Assembly: GCA_014584705.1 (NCBI GenBank)
Contig: JACTMJ010000031.1
Coordinates: 62,001-126,000 of the forward strand
DNA length: 64,000 bases
Reading direction: 5' to 3'
Origin: Acidobacteriota bacterium
GTDB lineage: Bacteria > Acidobacteriota > Terriglobia > Bryobacterales > Bryobacteraceae
Below the pieces are notes generated by a model that worked only from the letters and a program-made list of their open reading frames with translations, searched no databases and was not told the DNA's origin. The position numbers and the translations under genes are program-made. The first letter of the stretch is position 1; each line of letters opens with the position of its first letter. Of this stretch, positions 34,310-43,559 are shown piece after piece.

Positions 34310-36706
34310 CTAGAGCTTTGCCAGCACCTTTCGGATCGCTTCCGCCTCTTTGGAAGAGGGGTTTGATCGGAGCGCGGCGTTCAGCTCTTCCTTCGCCTTG
34401 GCGGTGTCTCCCCGCTGCGCGTGCGCAACCCCGAGATGATAGCGGAACGTGGGGTTGTTCGGCTGCTTCTTTACCAGGTCGCGGAAGATCACCAGCGCGT
34501 TATCGTTGAGGTTCTTTTTGACGTAGATCCAGCCGAGCGTATCGTCGATCTGGAGGTTCGACGGCGCTTTGCGCTTGGCGGTCTCCGCATAGCGCAAGGC
34601 GAGATCGAGATCGCCGCCGGTTTCGGCTTGCATGTAGGCAAGGTTGTTGAGAGCGACGATATTTTCCGAATCGATCTGCAGCGCCTTCTGGTACGCCGCC
34701 GTGGCCTCTCTTGTGCGGCCCATCTCGTCGAGAATTGTCGCGGTCTGCATCAGCGGCACCAGATTGTTGGGGTCCAATTCGCTTGACCGCTGCATGTATG
34801 TTACGGCGGAGGCCAGGTCGCCCTTCCGCCGGTAGACTTCACCAATCCTCATGTTCAGCTCAGAGGAATCGGGTACAGTTTTCGATAGTTCCAGATAATT
34901 AGAAAGGGCTGAGTCCAAATCGCCCTTTCGCACGTAGAGGCTGCCGATCGCATTTCGCAGAAGGATGGGCGTCTCGACGGTCTTCAGGTGGTCCTTGAGA
35001 TACTGGATCGCGTAATCGATCTTTCCCTGCTGGGCGTAAATCTCGGCAAGTCCGGTGATGCCCTTGAAGTCGGTTGGTTTCGCTTCCACTGCTTTCTTGA
35101 AGGAGGCTTCCGCCTGTGGAAGTTGGCGCTTCGCCAGATAGATTCTTCCGAGTTCAAAGTGGAGATCGGAAATATTGGGGTACATCGCGACGGATTGCGT
35201 GAGCAGTGCCTGTGCTTTGTCGATGTCCCCGACGCCCACCTGCGCCAGAGCCTTAATCAGGATCGCATCGGGGCTCGGCCGGGCCTGGGTGATTGCGATC
35301 ACGCGGTCCGCGGAGGCGATGGAGTTGGCATACTCGCGTTTGACGTAGTAAAGCTTGGCCAGGGCCAATTGTGCCGGAGCGTAATTGGGCCTCCGCTCCA
35401 CCGCCTGCCGGAACTCGTTAATCGCCTTGTCCATATTGCCCGACGCCAGATAGGCTCGTCCCAGGTCATAGCGAATCACCACGTTATCGGGTTGGGCGGT
35501 GACGGCCTTCGTGAGGTCGTTCAGTGCGAGCTTCGTCTTGTCGGAATCCTTCGAATCCAGGAGGATCTGGCCCTTCAGCGCCAGAGCCACGGCATTCTCC
35601 GAATCGTTGGCGAGAGTGGAGTCCACTACCTTCTCCGCGCCCGCCTTGTCGCCGGTCTTCATCAATGCCTCGGCGATGAAATTGTTGTAGGTCTGTTTAT
35701 GCGCGGCGTCCTTTTCCAGCCCTTCACGCGCGAACTCGATCGCCTTATCCCACTCACCGAATTGAAACAGATGGCGAATGACCGATTCTCGTCCGCCTTC
35801 GAACTGTTTGGGGTTATCGACAATTCGCCGCAAGAGAGCGTCGCGCTTCTCCGCCTGGCCGAAAACACGGTAGTGCTGTGCCAGTTTCATCACCGCGGCA
35901 AGGTTGCCGGGCATGGCTGCGTCGCGCTGTTCCAGAATACGGGCCGCCATCTCTGGCCGACGCGTAACCATGTAGTGCAGGTAGAGCGCATCGTAGGCGG
36001 GGCCATACTTGGGGTCGTCCTTAATGATCCCGTTGGCGATGGCTTCCGCTTCCTCGTTCTTCCCCTGCCGCATCTTGATGCCCATAATGGCGAGGCGCAG
36101 ACCGGGGTCGTTGTCGCCGCGAATCTTCATCGCTTCTTCGAAGAAAGCAATGGCCTCTTCCTGTTTGCCCTGGGTGAGTGCCAGAAACCCGTCCAGCCGC
36201 TTTCCGTCGAAGCTGTTGGGGTCCATTTCATAGAATTTGTCCCGGAGAGACGTCACCTCTTTGTTGAGGAACTCCTTGTCCTGTTCCTCCGGATTGGTCG
36301 TGTAGTACCAGACAAAGATCTCGGCCAGTTGCACCATCGTGTCCTTGCGGCTCTCTTTCGAGAGTCTTGTGTCTTCGAGGGCGCGCCGGAACGAATTCAC
36401 TGCCTGGATGATGTCTCCGGCTTTTACCGGCACCTGGAACCCCAACCGCTTATGGACGAGCCCAAGGCGGTAATATGCCTCGCCGTATTTCAGGTCTTTC
36501 TTCAAGGCATTGCGGTACATGATCGAGGCTTCTTTGTACTTCGAGTTCTTGAAGTATTCATTGCCTCGCTCGACGAAACGCACTTTCGCGGTTTCAGGAT
36601 CGAGATTGCAGCCGCCCAGCAGGAGAAGCATCGATGCAATCAAGAGGAACGCGGCGGAGGGCCTCGCCGACGCACGAATCGCGCACACAATTCTGGACAG
36701 CCACAT
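34310..36706 (-). CDS. Large TPR-repeat lipoprotein
   Basis: This 798-residue protein has a lipoprotein signal with Cys33 (SMLLLLGGCNLDPE). The rest is almost entirely TPR helices, about 15 or more repeats, such as EAYYRLGLVHKRLG, PAQLALAKLYYVKREYANSI and VALNNLAYMQAETGGDLD, ending in NPSSKEAEAIRKVLAKL. It resembles the PEP-CTERM-system TPR protein PrsT in size and layout and lies next to a CPBP protease, which hints at an envelope assembly system, but no exosortase or PEP-CTERM protein was found. ATG 36706 is preferred over an upstream TTG (36745). A hairpin at 36769-36799 separates it from the TolC gene. Confidence 0.85.
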   Translation of the reverse strand: MWLSRIVCAIRASARPSAAFLLIASMLLLLGGCNLDPETAKVRFVERGNEYFKNSKYKEASIMYRNALKKDLKYGEAYYRLGLVHKRLGFQVPVKAGDIIQAVNSFRRALEDTRLSKESRKDTMVQLAEIFVWYYTTNPEEQDKEFLNKEVTSLRDKFYEMDPNSFDGKRLDGFLALTQGKQEEAIAFFEEAMKIRGDNDPGLRLAIMGIKMRQGKNEEAEAIANGIIKDDPKYGPAYDALYLHYMVTRRPEMAARILEQRDAAMPGNLAAVMKLAQHYRVFGQAEKRDALLRRIVDNPKQFEGGRESVIRHLFQFGEWDKAIEFAREGLEKDAAHKQTYNNFIAEALMKTGDKAGAEKVVDSTLANDSENAVALALKGQILLDSKDSDKTKLALNDLTKAVTAQPDNVVIRYDLGRAYLASGNMDKAINEFRQAVERRPNYAPAQLALAKLYYVKREYANSIASADRVIAITQARPSPDAILIKALAQVGVGDIDKAQALLTQSVAMYPNISDLHFELGRIYLAKRQLPQAEASFKKAVEAKPTDFKGITGLAEIYAQQGKIDYAIQYLKDHLKTVETPILLRNAIGSLYVRKGDLDSALSNYLELSKTVPDSSELNMRIGEVYRRKGDLASAVTYMQRSSELDPNNLVPLMQTATILDEMGRTREATAAYQKALQIDSENIVALNNLAYMQAETGGDLDLALRYAETAKRKAPSNLQIDDTLGWIYVKKNLNDNALVIFRDLVKKQPNNPTFRYHLGVAHAQRGDTAKAKEELNAALRSNPSSKEAEAIRKVLAKL

Positions 36707-36768
36707 GGTGATACTAATTTTCCTCGAATCGGACGCCCGATTCAATGTTTACTGTTTGGATGCTACAG

Positions 36769-36799
36769 GATCCTGGTGCTAAGTTCTAGTACCAGGATC
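36769..36799 (-). terminator. Stem-loop between the TolC operon and the TPR lipoprotein gene
   Basis: GATCCTGGTGCT and AGTACCAGGATC pair over 12 bp with one mismatch around the loop AAGTTCT. It follows the stop codon of the TolC-like gene (36807) and precedes the TPR gene on the same strand, as a terminator should. No long T-run follows. Confidence 0.5.
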
Positions 36800-36806
36800 G
36801 CGCGTG

Positions 36807-38171
36807 CTACTGGAACCAGGCCAGCAAGCGCCCTGTTTTGTGCAGCAGGTCGTAGGCTGCCCGTTCGGCGGCGGCCCGGCTTCGATAGTACTCCACCCAT
36901 TTTCGATTCTCTTCCGAACGAGCCTCTTCGAGCTCCTCAACCTTTGCCTTCCCTTCATTGACACGCGCGAGCACCACGCTGACATGCTCGCGGGCGGCTT
37001 CGAGATCGAGCGCGGCCACTTCCCGGTAGGCATTTGCGTCCTGGGCCCTGCGCGTGGCATCGGCGGCTTCCAGGGAAACACGGTGCTGCGCCGTTCGCAG
37101 GTTCAGCCGCAGCCGTTCCGCTTCGACGCCCGCTTCGGATTGTTCCGCCTTGGCCGCGCCGCCGCTGAACAGCGGCAACTCAAAACTCGCGCCCACCTGG
37201 CCATTGTGCCGGTCGAAGCGGTTGTAGTAGTCGTCATAGTTGTTAAATTTGCTGAACATCGAATATTGGCTCACCAGCCGGATTACCGGCCAGTGGACGG
37301 CGGCGGCGCTTTTCGCGCGAAACCGGTTGGCCGCCAGATACACCTCCAAACGTTTCACCTCCGCGCTCGATCCCACGGCTTCCGAGGCTGCGGAAGCCGG
37401 ATCCGTGGGCGCTACGGGCGCGGCGCGTTCCTCCGGGGAAGGCCGCACTTGTTCTCCGGCATCGAGCCCCAGCAGAAAGCCCAACTGGGCCTGTGCGTGG
37501 TGAGAAGCGGTATCCGCCTCCCGCAGCCGGTACCGGGCCGCCGCGAGTGAGGCCTGGGCTCGCTTCACATCGAGTGGGATCGCGCGGCCTTCCTTTAACT
37601 GCTGCTCGCAGATGGCCACGATGCGCTCCAAGCTGGCAATCTCGGCGTGCAAAGAGCGTTCCACCAGCGCGAGCGCCTCGGCATCCAAAAACTGGCTTGC
37701 AATCGCCAGCGCCGCGGCCTCCTGCTTCTCGCGCTCCGTGATCAGGTCGCCCTTGGCGCGTTCGCGCGCCTCGGCGACGCGATATCGCGCCGGAAGGTCG
37801 AAGATTGTCATCGATGCCTGTGCGTTGATGAGGCTTGGTCCGGAGCCGCCCACATTCATCGGGAAGCCGCTTGAATAGGCGAGACCGCTCCCCACTCCCA
37901 GCTTGAGCGAGAACGGATCCGCCACTCGCTGGCCGCGAAGCACGGATTCCCGATGGTCCAGGCGGGCGAGCAGCACATCCGGGTTTTGCCGCAAGGCAAT
38001 CCGCACGCATTCCTTGAGGGAGAGCGTTCGCGCGGCCGTGGCGCCGTCCGTTGCCGCTTGTGCGCCGCATGGCAAAACGAGCCAGCTTCCTAGCAGCCAT
38101 CCGCACAGCGAGAGGACCAACGGCTTTTTTGAAAACCGGCGAGCGAAGGGAGTTTGCGGAAAGGCGATCAT
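36807..38171 (-). CDS. TolC-family outer-membrane efflux protein
   Basis: This protein of about 454 residues has a signal sequence (LVLSLCGWLLGSWLVLPCGAQA) and the TolC/OEP pattern of two helical repeats. LSLKECVRIALRQNPDVLLARL opens repeat 1; the long helices near ASLERIVAICEQQLKEGRAIPLDV close it. The second repeat ends with a coiled helix rich in Ala, Glu and Arg. TolC homologues form the outer-membrane channel of tripartite exporters. ATG 38171 has GAGGAG about 9 bases upstream. It is the last gene of a three-gene operon with an ABC permease and a TPR protein; no periplasmic adaptor or ATPase is encoded here. Confidence 0.88.
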   Translation of the reverse strand: MIAFPQTPFARRFSKKPLVLSLCGWLLGSWLVLPCGAQAATDGATAARTLSLKECVRIALRQNPDVLLARLDHRESVLRGQRVADPFSLKLGVGSGLAYSSGFPMNVGGSGPSLINAQASMTIFDLPARYRVAEARERAKGDLITEREKQEAAALAIASQFLDAEALALVERSLHAEIASLERIVAICEQQLKEGRAIPLDVKRAQASLAAARYRLREADTASHHAQAQLGFLLGLDAGEQVRPSPEERAAPVAPTDPASAASEAVGSSAEVKRLEVYLAANRFRAKSAAAVHWPVIRLVSQYSMFSKFNNYDDYYNRFDRHNGQVGASFELPLFSGGAAKAEQSEAGVEAERLRLNLRTAQHRVSLEAADATRRAQDANAYREVAALDLEAAREHVSVVLARVNEGKAKVEELEEARSEENRKWVEYYRSRAAAERAAYDLLHKTGRLLAWFQ

Positions 38172-38234
38172 GGTCAATAACTCCTCGGCCAGCGGCCTTT
38201 CGCGCGCCACGCCGGCGCGAGTGAGAGATTCGGT

Positions 38235-39440
38235 TTACTCATACCGCAGCGCCTCCGTGGGGTTCAGGCGCGACGCCCGGTTGGCCGGCAAATAGCCGAA
38301 TACGAGACCGACGGTACAGCTTGTCGCGAATGCCACCAGAATAGAGACCGGCGAGACGGGAATCCGCAGGTCGTCCAGAAAATACCCGGCGCTCACGGGC
38401 ACCGCCACCCCAATCAGAATGCCAAGCAGCCCGCCCGCAAGACTTAATATCATCGCCTCAATCAGAAACTGCTGGCGAACGGCCGTGCGAGATGCGCCCA
38501 CCGCCATCCTCACGCCAATTTCACGCGTCCGCTCGGTAACGGTCACCAGCATGATGTTCATGATGCCGATGCCGGAAATCACGAGAGCAATGGCGGATAT
38601 GAGAATGAGCACCACGGTAAGCACAAGTGCGATGCTCTTCGCCGCCTCCAGAATCGCCGTCAGGTTCTCCACGGCATAGCGTGCGCCAGGCCGATGACGC
38701 GATTCGAGAATACTCCGCAACTGGGCCGTGATGGGCACGACATCGTCGGGGGAGGCCACTTGCACGTAGAGCGGATCAATGCGCTCCACGGGCGAGAAAT
38801 AGCGCAGCACCGTGATGGGGATCAGCGCGGTCTCGCTGCCCAACTCGGAGAGGCCGAATGTTTCCGTCCGTTCCCGAAAGGCCCCAATCACGGTGAACTG
38901 GAGCCGGGCGATCTTGAGAATTCGCCCGATCGCCGCCGATGGGGAGCCATACAGCCTCCTGGCAAGGCGCTCCGTCAGCATCACCACTTTGGCTCGCGTG
39001 GCCACTTCGTCGGCAGTGAGAAAGCGTCCTGAAACCACCACCAGATTCCGCACGGCCGGGTAGGCGTCGTCGGACCCGATCACGCGCAGATCTTCCTCAC
39101 GTCCGTCGATGACGATGCTGTCGTAAGTGGTCATGATGCCCGTTGCGGCCACAATCTGTGGCCCCAGTTCGCGGCGCACCGCCTCGACGTCGGCCCATTT
39201 CACGAAATCGGCCTGTACATCCGGCGTGGCTCGGCTGCCCGCCTCGTAATATGCGTAAACCAGGTTAGAGCCAATCCCGCGAATCTGCTCCAAGATGTAA
39301 TCGCGGCCGGTAAGGGAAATGGTGACGACGAGGATGACCGCGGCGTTCCCAATCACCATTCCCAAAGACGTAAGCACCGTCCGCACTTTATTAGCGCGGA
39401 GGGCCTGAAAGCTGAAACTGACGATGTCGCGGAGATCCAT
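38235..39440 (-). CDS. MacB-type ABC transporter permease (FtsX domain)
   Basis: This 401-residue protein begins with a membrane helix after SFQALRANKVRTVLTSLGMVIG, the MacB N-terminal signature. A large periplasmic MacB_PCD domain follows (about 45-270, including VVVSGRFLTADEV and VVMLTERLARRLYG). Then come three membrane segments with VTERTREIGVRMAVGAS and a final RASRLNPTEALRYE, the FtsX hallmark. Such permeases work as dimers with an ATPase and export macrolides, lipoproteins or peptides. No ATPase lies in the operon. It begins 12 bases after the TPR gene and precedes the TolC gene by 63 bases. Confidence 0.9.
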   Translation of the reverse strand: MDLRDIVSFSFQALRANKVRTVLTSLGMVIGNAAVILVVTISLTGRDYILEQIRGIGSNLVYAYYEAGSRATPDVQADFVKWADVEAVRRELGPQIVAATGIMTTYDSIVIDGREEDLRVIGSDDAYPAVRNLVVVSGRFLTADEVATRAKVVMLTERLARRLYGSPSAAIGRILKIARLQFTVIGAFRERTETFGLSELGSETALIPITVLRYFSPVERIDPLYVQVASPDDVVPITAQLRSILESRHRPGARYAVENLTAILEAAKSIALVLTVVLILISAIALVISGIGIMNIMLVTVTERTREIGVRMAVGASRTAVRQQFLIEAMILSLAGGLLGILIGVAVPVSAGYFLDDLRIPVSPVSILVAFATSCTVGLVFGYLPANRASRLNPTEALRYE

Positions 39441-39452
39441 GAGCGGCCAGGG

Positions 39453-40361
39453 CTATTTCTTTTCCAGTTTCTCCAGTTTCGCGAACAACTGCTCGACTTC
39501 AAACGGGGGCGGGTCCTCGTCGCTCTTCGCGGCTGCCCGGTACTTCGTCAGCAGCGCCCGGGCGGTGGCGGGGCTCCGTTCCGCGCGAATCAGCAGGCTA
39601 GCCTCGTCGAAGAGCAGCCGCACGGCCCCTGGCGACGTGGTTTTCGCCCTGGCAAGCGCGCCGTCCGCCTTTGCCGTCATCCCCCGCCGCGTGTAAAACT
39701 TTGCGAGATCGATCCAGCGTCCCACGCTCTTCGGGGCGCGTGCCTGCGCTTCCAGATAGAATTTCTCCGCGGCCGCGTAATTTTTCTCCTTTTCGGCAAT
39801 CTCACCCTGGAAACAGGCATACTCCGACGCATCCAGCGCCTTTACGGTCTCCGCCAGGGCGCGCGCCTTGTCGATGCCGCCGCCCAGAAAACCCGGTGCG
39901 GACATGTAGAAGGAAAACAGATCGCTCACGGCCTCGATGTTTCGTGGATCCAGCTTCACCGCCACTTCGAACGAATCTCTGGTCTTTCGGGCTAACCCCA
40001 ATGCGCTGAACGCATTGGCGCGCTCCGCGCGCATCCCCTGGGAGCGCCCAAGCCAGTTCCGGGCGCTCGAACTCCCGGGACCGATGGCAACCGCGCGTTC
40101 GAAAGCGGACTCCGCGTTTTCGAACTGCCCGGTCTGAAAGTACGCCCGGCCGAGCAGCAGCGCGTCCTGGAGAGACGCCGCTCTTCTCCCCGAGAGCAGG
40201 CGGATCGCCTCCTGATAGTTCTGGCGCGCGACGGCGTTCGCCGCCTCTTCCGTGACACCCGCGATGGCGCTCACCGCGAGCAATGGCAGCAGTGCGATGA
40301 TAATAACGAGGGTGTTCGCCCTCGGTTTGGCCAGATCGCTTTTGTAACTACGTGCTCGCAT
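39453..40361 (-). CDS. TPR-repeat protein, exported
   Basis: This 302-residue protein has a hydrophobic leader (TLVIIIALLPLLAVSAIA) followed by helical TPR units: EEAANAVARQNYQEAIRLLSG, DALLLGRAYFQTGQFENAESAF, YAAAEKFYLEAQARAPKSVGRW. The C-terminus is basic and glutamate-rich. ATG 40361 is chosen because AAAGG precedes it by 6-8 bases and the leader follows; the frame extends to 40445. It heads the operon with the ABC permease and TolC-like gene, so it may act in assembly or adaptor roles for that exporter. That function is inferred from position only. Confidence 0.75.
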   Translation of the reverse strand: MRARSYKSDLAKPRANTLVIIIALLPLLAVSAIAGVTEEAANAVARQNYQEAIRLLSGRRAASLQDALLLGRAYFQTGQFENAESAFERAVAIGPGSSSARNWLGRSQGMRAERANAFSALGLARKTRDSFEVAVKLDPRNIEAVSDLFSFYMSAPGFLGGGIDKARALAETVKALDASEYACFQGEIAEKEKNYAAAEKFYLEAQARAPKSVGRWIDLAKFYTRRGMTAKADGALARAKTTSPGAVRLLFDEASLLIRAERSPATARALLTKYRAAAKSDEDPPPFEVEQLFAKLEKLEKK

Positions 40362-40523
40362 TGCCCGCCTTTCAGTGAGGGATGTCCGCCAGTGCGGATT
40401 TCGTTTCACCATATCGCAACGGACCTCGCTTATCGCGCCGTCCAATACGTGAGCGATGACGAAGTCTACTGGTTATAGTAGGATGCAATGAGAGGAAGGG
40501 ATTCAGAGTTGGAGGTCTTCAAA

Positions 40524-41678
40524 ATGAAATTCAATCGCAGCCTGGTGTTCGCGCTTGCCGCGATGATGCTGCTTTTCACCGGTGTCGCTTCGGCCCAGCT
40601 TTCGCGCATCCGCGGCAGAGTGATAGGCGAAGACGGCAAGCCCTTGCAGAATGCGGTCATCAAGATTGAACGCACCGACATGAAGGGCAACTACGACGTC
40701 AAGACGAACAAGAAGGGGGAGTACCTCCACGCCGGTATTCCTTTCAGCGGCACCTATAACGTGGTGCTCACCGTCAACGGGCAGGAGCGGGATAAAGTCC
40801 AGGGCGTCCGCACCAAGTTTGGCGGGGAAGAGGAGGTCAACTTCAACCTCAAGGAAACGGCCGAAAAGATGAAAGCGGCCCAGGCCGCCGCGCAATCCGG
40901 CCAATTGACCGAAGAGCAGACCAGGGGAATGACCAAAGAGCAGAAGGCCGCCATGGAAAAGGCCATGGAAGAGCGCAAGAAGCAAATGGCCAAGAACAAG
41001 GAACTCAACGACGCTTTCAATGCAGCGATGGAAGCACGGCAGGCCAAGAACTACGACGTCGCCATCGCGAACTTCGAAAAGGCCTACGCTCTGGATCCTA
41101 GCCAGACGGTGATCGTTGAGAATATGGCTGGTGCTTACGCGGAAAAGGCCGATACCGTCAAGGGGGAAGAGCGCACCGCGGCGCTGACCAAGGCTGCTGA
41201 ACTTTACGCCAAGAGCCTGGAGGCACAGCCGAGCGCGCCGGTGTATAACAACCGGGGGCTGATCCTGGCGAAAATGGGCGACATCGAAGGTGCGAAAGCC
41301 GCTCTCAAGCAAGCCGCGCAACTCGACCCCGCCAACGCCGGCATGTATTACTACAACATGGGCGCGGAACTCACCAACCGCGGTGACGCTGCGGGAGCGA
41401 CCGAAGCCTTCAAAATGGCCACGGAAGCGGATCCCAAGCACGTGAACGCGCAGTTCCAACTTGCCATGAGTCTGATTGGCCAGGCCAAGATGGACGACAA
41501 GGGGAACGTCGTTCCGCCTCCGGGAACGCTGGAGGCCTTGAACAAAGTGATTGAACTCGCACCCAACTCCGCGCAGGCGACGGAAGCGAAGGCGATGATC
41601 GAAACTCTAAGCGGGTCAGTGGATACGCGCTACACCGCGCCGGGCGCGCAGAAAGCAAAGCCGGCCAAGAGGAAGTAA
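40524..41678 (+). CDS. Exported TPR protein with carboxypeptidase-regulatory-like domain
   Basis: This 384-residue protein has a signal peptide (SLVFALAAMMLLFTGVASAQ). A beta-sandwich of the carboxypeptidase D regulatory type follows (RIRGRVIGEDGKPLQNAVIKI). Next is a charged coiled region (about 120-185, lysine- and glutamate-rich: KAAMEKAMEERKKQMAKNKEL), then four or so TPR units (NYDVAIANFEKAYALDPSQTV, APVYNNRGLILAKMGDIEGA). The start is fixed by GGAGG 8 bases upstream. The layout suggests a periplasmic or surface scaffold. A good hairpin follows at 41731-41765. No enzymatic role is visible. Confidence 0.8.
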   Translation: MKFNRSLVFALAAMMLLFTGVASAQLSRIRGRVIGEDGKPLQNAVIKIERTDMKGNYDVKTNKKGEYLHAGIPFSGTYNVVLTVNGQERDKVQGVRTKFGGEEEVNFNLKETAEKMKAAQAAAQSGQLTEEQTRGMTKEQKAAMEKAMEERKKQMAKNKELNDAFNAAMEARQAKNYDVAIANFEKAYALDPSQTVIVENMAGAYAEKADTVKGEERTAALTKAAELYAKSLEAQPSAPVYNNRGLILAKMGDIEGAKAALKQAAQLDPANAGMYYYNMGAELTNRGDAAGATEAFKMATEADPKHVNAQFQLAMSLIGQAKMDDKGNVVPPPGTLEALNKVIELAPNSAQATEAKAMIETLSGSVDTRYTAPGAQKAKPAKRK

Positions 41679-41730
41679 AGCGCACCCTAACCGGATGCGT
41701 TGTTTGCTTGCTCGAATCCCTTCAAGACGA

Positions 41731-41765
41731 ACGGGCGCCCGCATGATTGCGTGGCGCCCGTTTCG
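41731..41765 (+). terminator. Intrinsic terminator after the TPR gene
   Basis: The stem ACGGGCGCC-CGCA pairs with TGCG-(T)-GGCGCCCGT around the loop TGAT, about 13 bp with one bulge, and is followed by TTCGCTTC. It sits 53 bases past the stop and 60 bases before the next gene. Confidence 0.65.
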
Positions 41766-41820
41766 CTTCACGCCATGAACGGGAATTTGGGGAATCTGGA
41801 TTGTTATCTGGGGGGATTGA

Positions 41821-42144
41821 ATGTTCAGGATGCTGCTTTACCTGTTGGCGGCGATCTTCGCGATCACGCTCGTCCGCATTTTCGTCGGCATCATATCCCG
41901 CGGCCTGAGCACGTATTTGGGTGCGCCTCGTCCCACTGCTTCGGCGGGCGCGCGGCCCTCGAACGCCCGCTCCGGCGGCCACGCGAAGCAGGGAACGCTG
42001 CGCAAAGACTCCCTCACCGGCGTCTACATCGCCGAAGAGATCGCCATCACGAAAGTGATTAACGGGCGCACTCACTATTTCGCCTCCGATGAAAACCTGC
42101 GCGAATATCTCAAGCGCGCCCCCAGCGGAGCTTCGCCCTCTTAA
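41821..42144 (+). CDS. Small single-pass membrane protein of unknown function
   Basis: This 107-residue protein begins with a membrane helix (MLLYLLAAIFAITLVRIFVGII). A flexible Ala/Gly/Ser/Arg stretch follows, then a compact C-terminal domain containing TGVYIAEEIAITKVINGRTHYFASDENLREYL. That last block resembles the zinc-ribbon-like YHFCSxxCxxxF domain of metal-binding proteins but has no cysteines. GGGGGGA 4 bases upstream fixes the start. It is followed by TATATAAT at 42208-42215 and the DUF1080 gene. Its function is not known. Confidence 0.6.
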   Translation: MFRMLLYLLAAIFAITLVRIFVGIISRGLSTYLGAPRPTASAGARPSNARSGGHAKQGTLRKDSLTGVYIAEEIAITKVINGRTHYFASDENLREYLKRAPSGASPS

Positions 42145-42275
42145 GCCTTCCTCTCCGCTCTTTCGGATACGGATCTCCGAATCCATGCATTCCTCGGCAT
42201 CCGAAGTTATATAATGGCGGAAACCAGCCGGAGCGGGGCGCTCCCCGTGCCGGCAGAGTCGAGGAATCGTTGCCC

Positions 42276-43517
42276 ATGTCGCGAACTTTCTTTAGGCCCG
42301 CCCTGTTGCTCACGGCTTCCCTGATTGGCACCTTGTGGCTGGGCGCGCAGCCAAGGCCGCCCGCCGGATATACCGCTCTCTTCAATGGCAAAGACATCCG
42401 GAATTTCGATGTTCGCAGCGGTCACGCCAAGTATCGCGTGGAGAATTTCGAACTAATCGGCACCACCGTCGAGGGCAGCCCCAACACCTTCCTCACGCCG
42501 AAAAAAGAGTATGGCGACTTCATCCTTGAGTATGAAGTGAAGGTGGATCCGCGCCTGAATTCCGGCGTCCAGATTCGCAGCCACGAGTATTCCGGAGAGA
42601 CCAAGGCCACCATCTTCAATGGGAAAGAATTCGTGGAGAGAACGTTCCCGAAGGGTCGATTCCACGGCTATCAGGTGGAGATTTCCAGAACGAAGTCGGG
42701 CAATTCCGGTGGCATTTACGACGAAGCCCGGCGTGGCTGGCTCTATGAGCCCACCGTCGCGGACAATCCGGAGTGCGCGAAGGCGTTCCGCGATAACGAA
42801 TGGAATCACTACAAGGTGATCGCCGAAGGCGCCCGCATTCAAACCTTCGTGAACGGGGCCAAGTGTACTGACCTCATCGATTCCGCGGACCTCACCGGCT
42901 ACATCGGTTTCCAGGTGCATTCCTTCAAAGGCGACTCGCCCGCCGAGGTCCGGTGGCGCAACGTCTTCATCAAGGACAACGGAAAGCATGTCTGGAAGCC
43001 TATCTTCGACGGCAAGACCACGAAGGGTTGGATCCATCGTGGAGGATCGAAGTTCACTGTCGCGGACGGCGTGATTCACGGCAAGACCGATCCGGCGGAC
43101 CCCGCGGCGGGCGTGCTGATTTACGACAAGCCATACAAAGAGATCGTCTCCCGCCTTCAGTTCAAGATCGACTCCGGCAACAGCGGCTACTTCTTCATTG
43201 CGAAGAAAGATAATCTCTGGGGATATGAGGCCGAGATTGACGCCACAAAGGGCTCAGGCGGCCTCTATGAGGTGGGCGGCCGCAAGTGGGTGACGCAGCC
43301 GGAGGACAATGCCCTCGTCCGGAAGAACGATTGGAGCGAACTTTCCGTGGCCTACGTCGGCGGCCGGGTGGTGATTCATCTGAACGGGCGGAAGACCGTC
43401 GATCTTCCCAACGACCCTGGCGTCAGCAAGGAGGGGTATCTCGCGCTCCAGGCTCACGGCAGAATGGAAACCAGCGTCTGGTTTCGAAATATCGAGGTGG
43501 CCGAAAAGGTAAAATAG
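42276..43517 (+). CDS. Secreted two-domain DUF1080 (3-keto-disaccharide hydrolase-type) protein
   Basis: This 413-residue protein has a signal peptide (FRPALLLTASLIGTLWLGAQ) and two concanavalin-like DUF1080 domains. The first (about 30-220) opens with PPAGYTALFNGKDIRNFDV and includes LEYEVKVDPRLNSGVQIRS. The second (about 235-410) opens with WKPIFDGKTTKGWIHRGG and includes FKIDSGNSGYFFIA. The segment between them carries VRWRNVFIKD. DUF1080 proteins hydrolyse 3-keto-glucosides in some Bacteroidetes; otherwise they bind or cut glycans. ATG 42276 is taken; a TTG two codons earlier has a better-placed GAGG. A TATAAT box lies at 42210-42215. Confidence 0.85.
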   Translation: MSRTFFRPALLLTASLIGTLWLGAQPRPPAGYTALFNGKDIRNFDVRSGHAKYRVENFELIGTTVEGSPNTFLTPKKEYGDFILEYEVKVDPRLNSGVQIRSHEYSGETKATIFNGKEFVERTFPKGRFHGYQVEISRTKSGNSGGIYDEARRGWLYEPTVADNPECAKAFRDNEWNHYKVIAEGARIQTFVNGAKCTDLIDSADLTGYIGFQVHSFKGDSPAEVRWRNVFIKDNGKHVWKPIFDGKTTKGWIHRGGSKFTVADGVIHGKTDPADPAAGVLIYDKPYKEIVSRLQFKIDSGNSGYFFIAKKDNLWGYEAEIDATKGSGGLYEVGGRKWVTQPEDNALVRKNDWSELSVAYVGGRVVIHLNGRKTVDLPNDPGVSKEGYLALQAHGRMETSVWFRNIEVAEKVK

Positions 43518-43559
43518 TCCCGGCGCATCGAACGCGGAAGGCGTGGCGCGATTGCACGC

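Noticed and set aside
34988-36961. A 657-codon plus-strand frame
   Set aside because: Antisense to the TPR lipoprotein and part of the TolC gene; its Leu/Val/Arg-rich repeats mirror the TPR codons.
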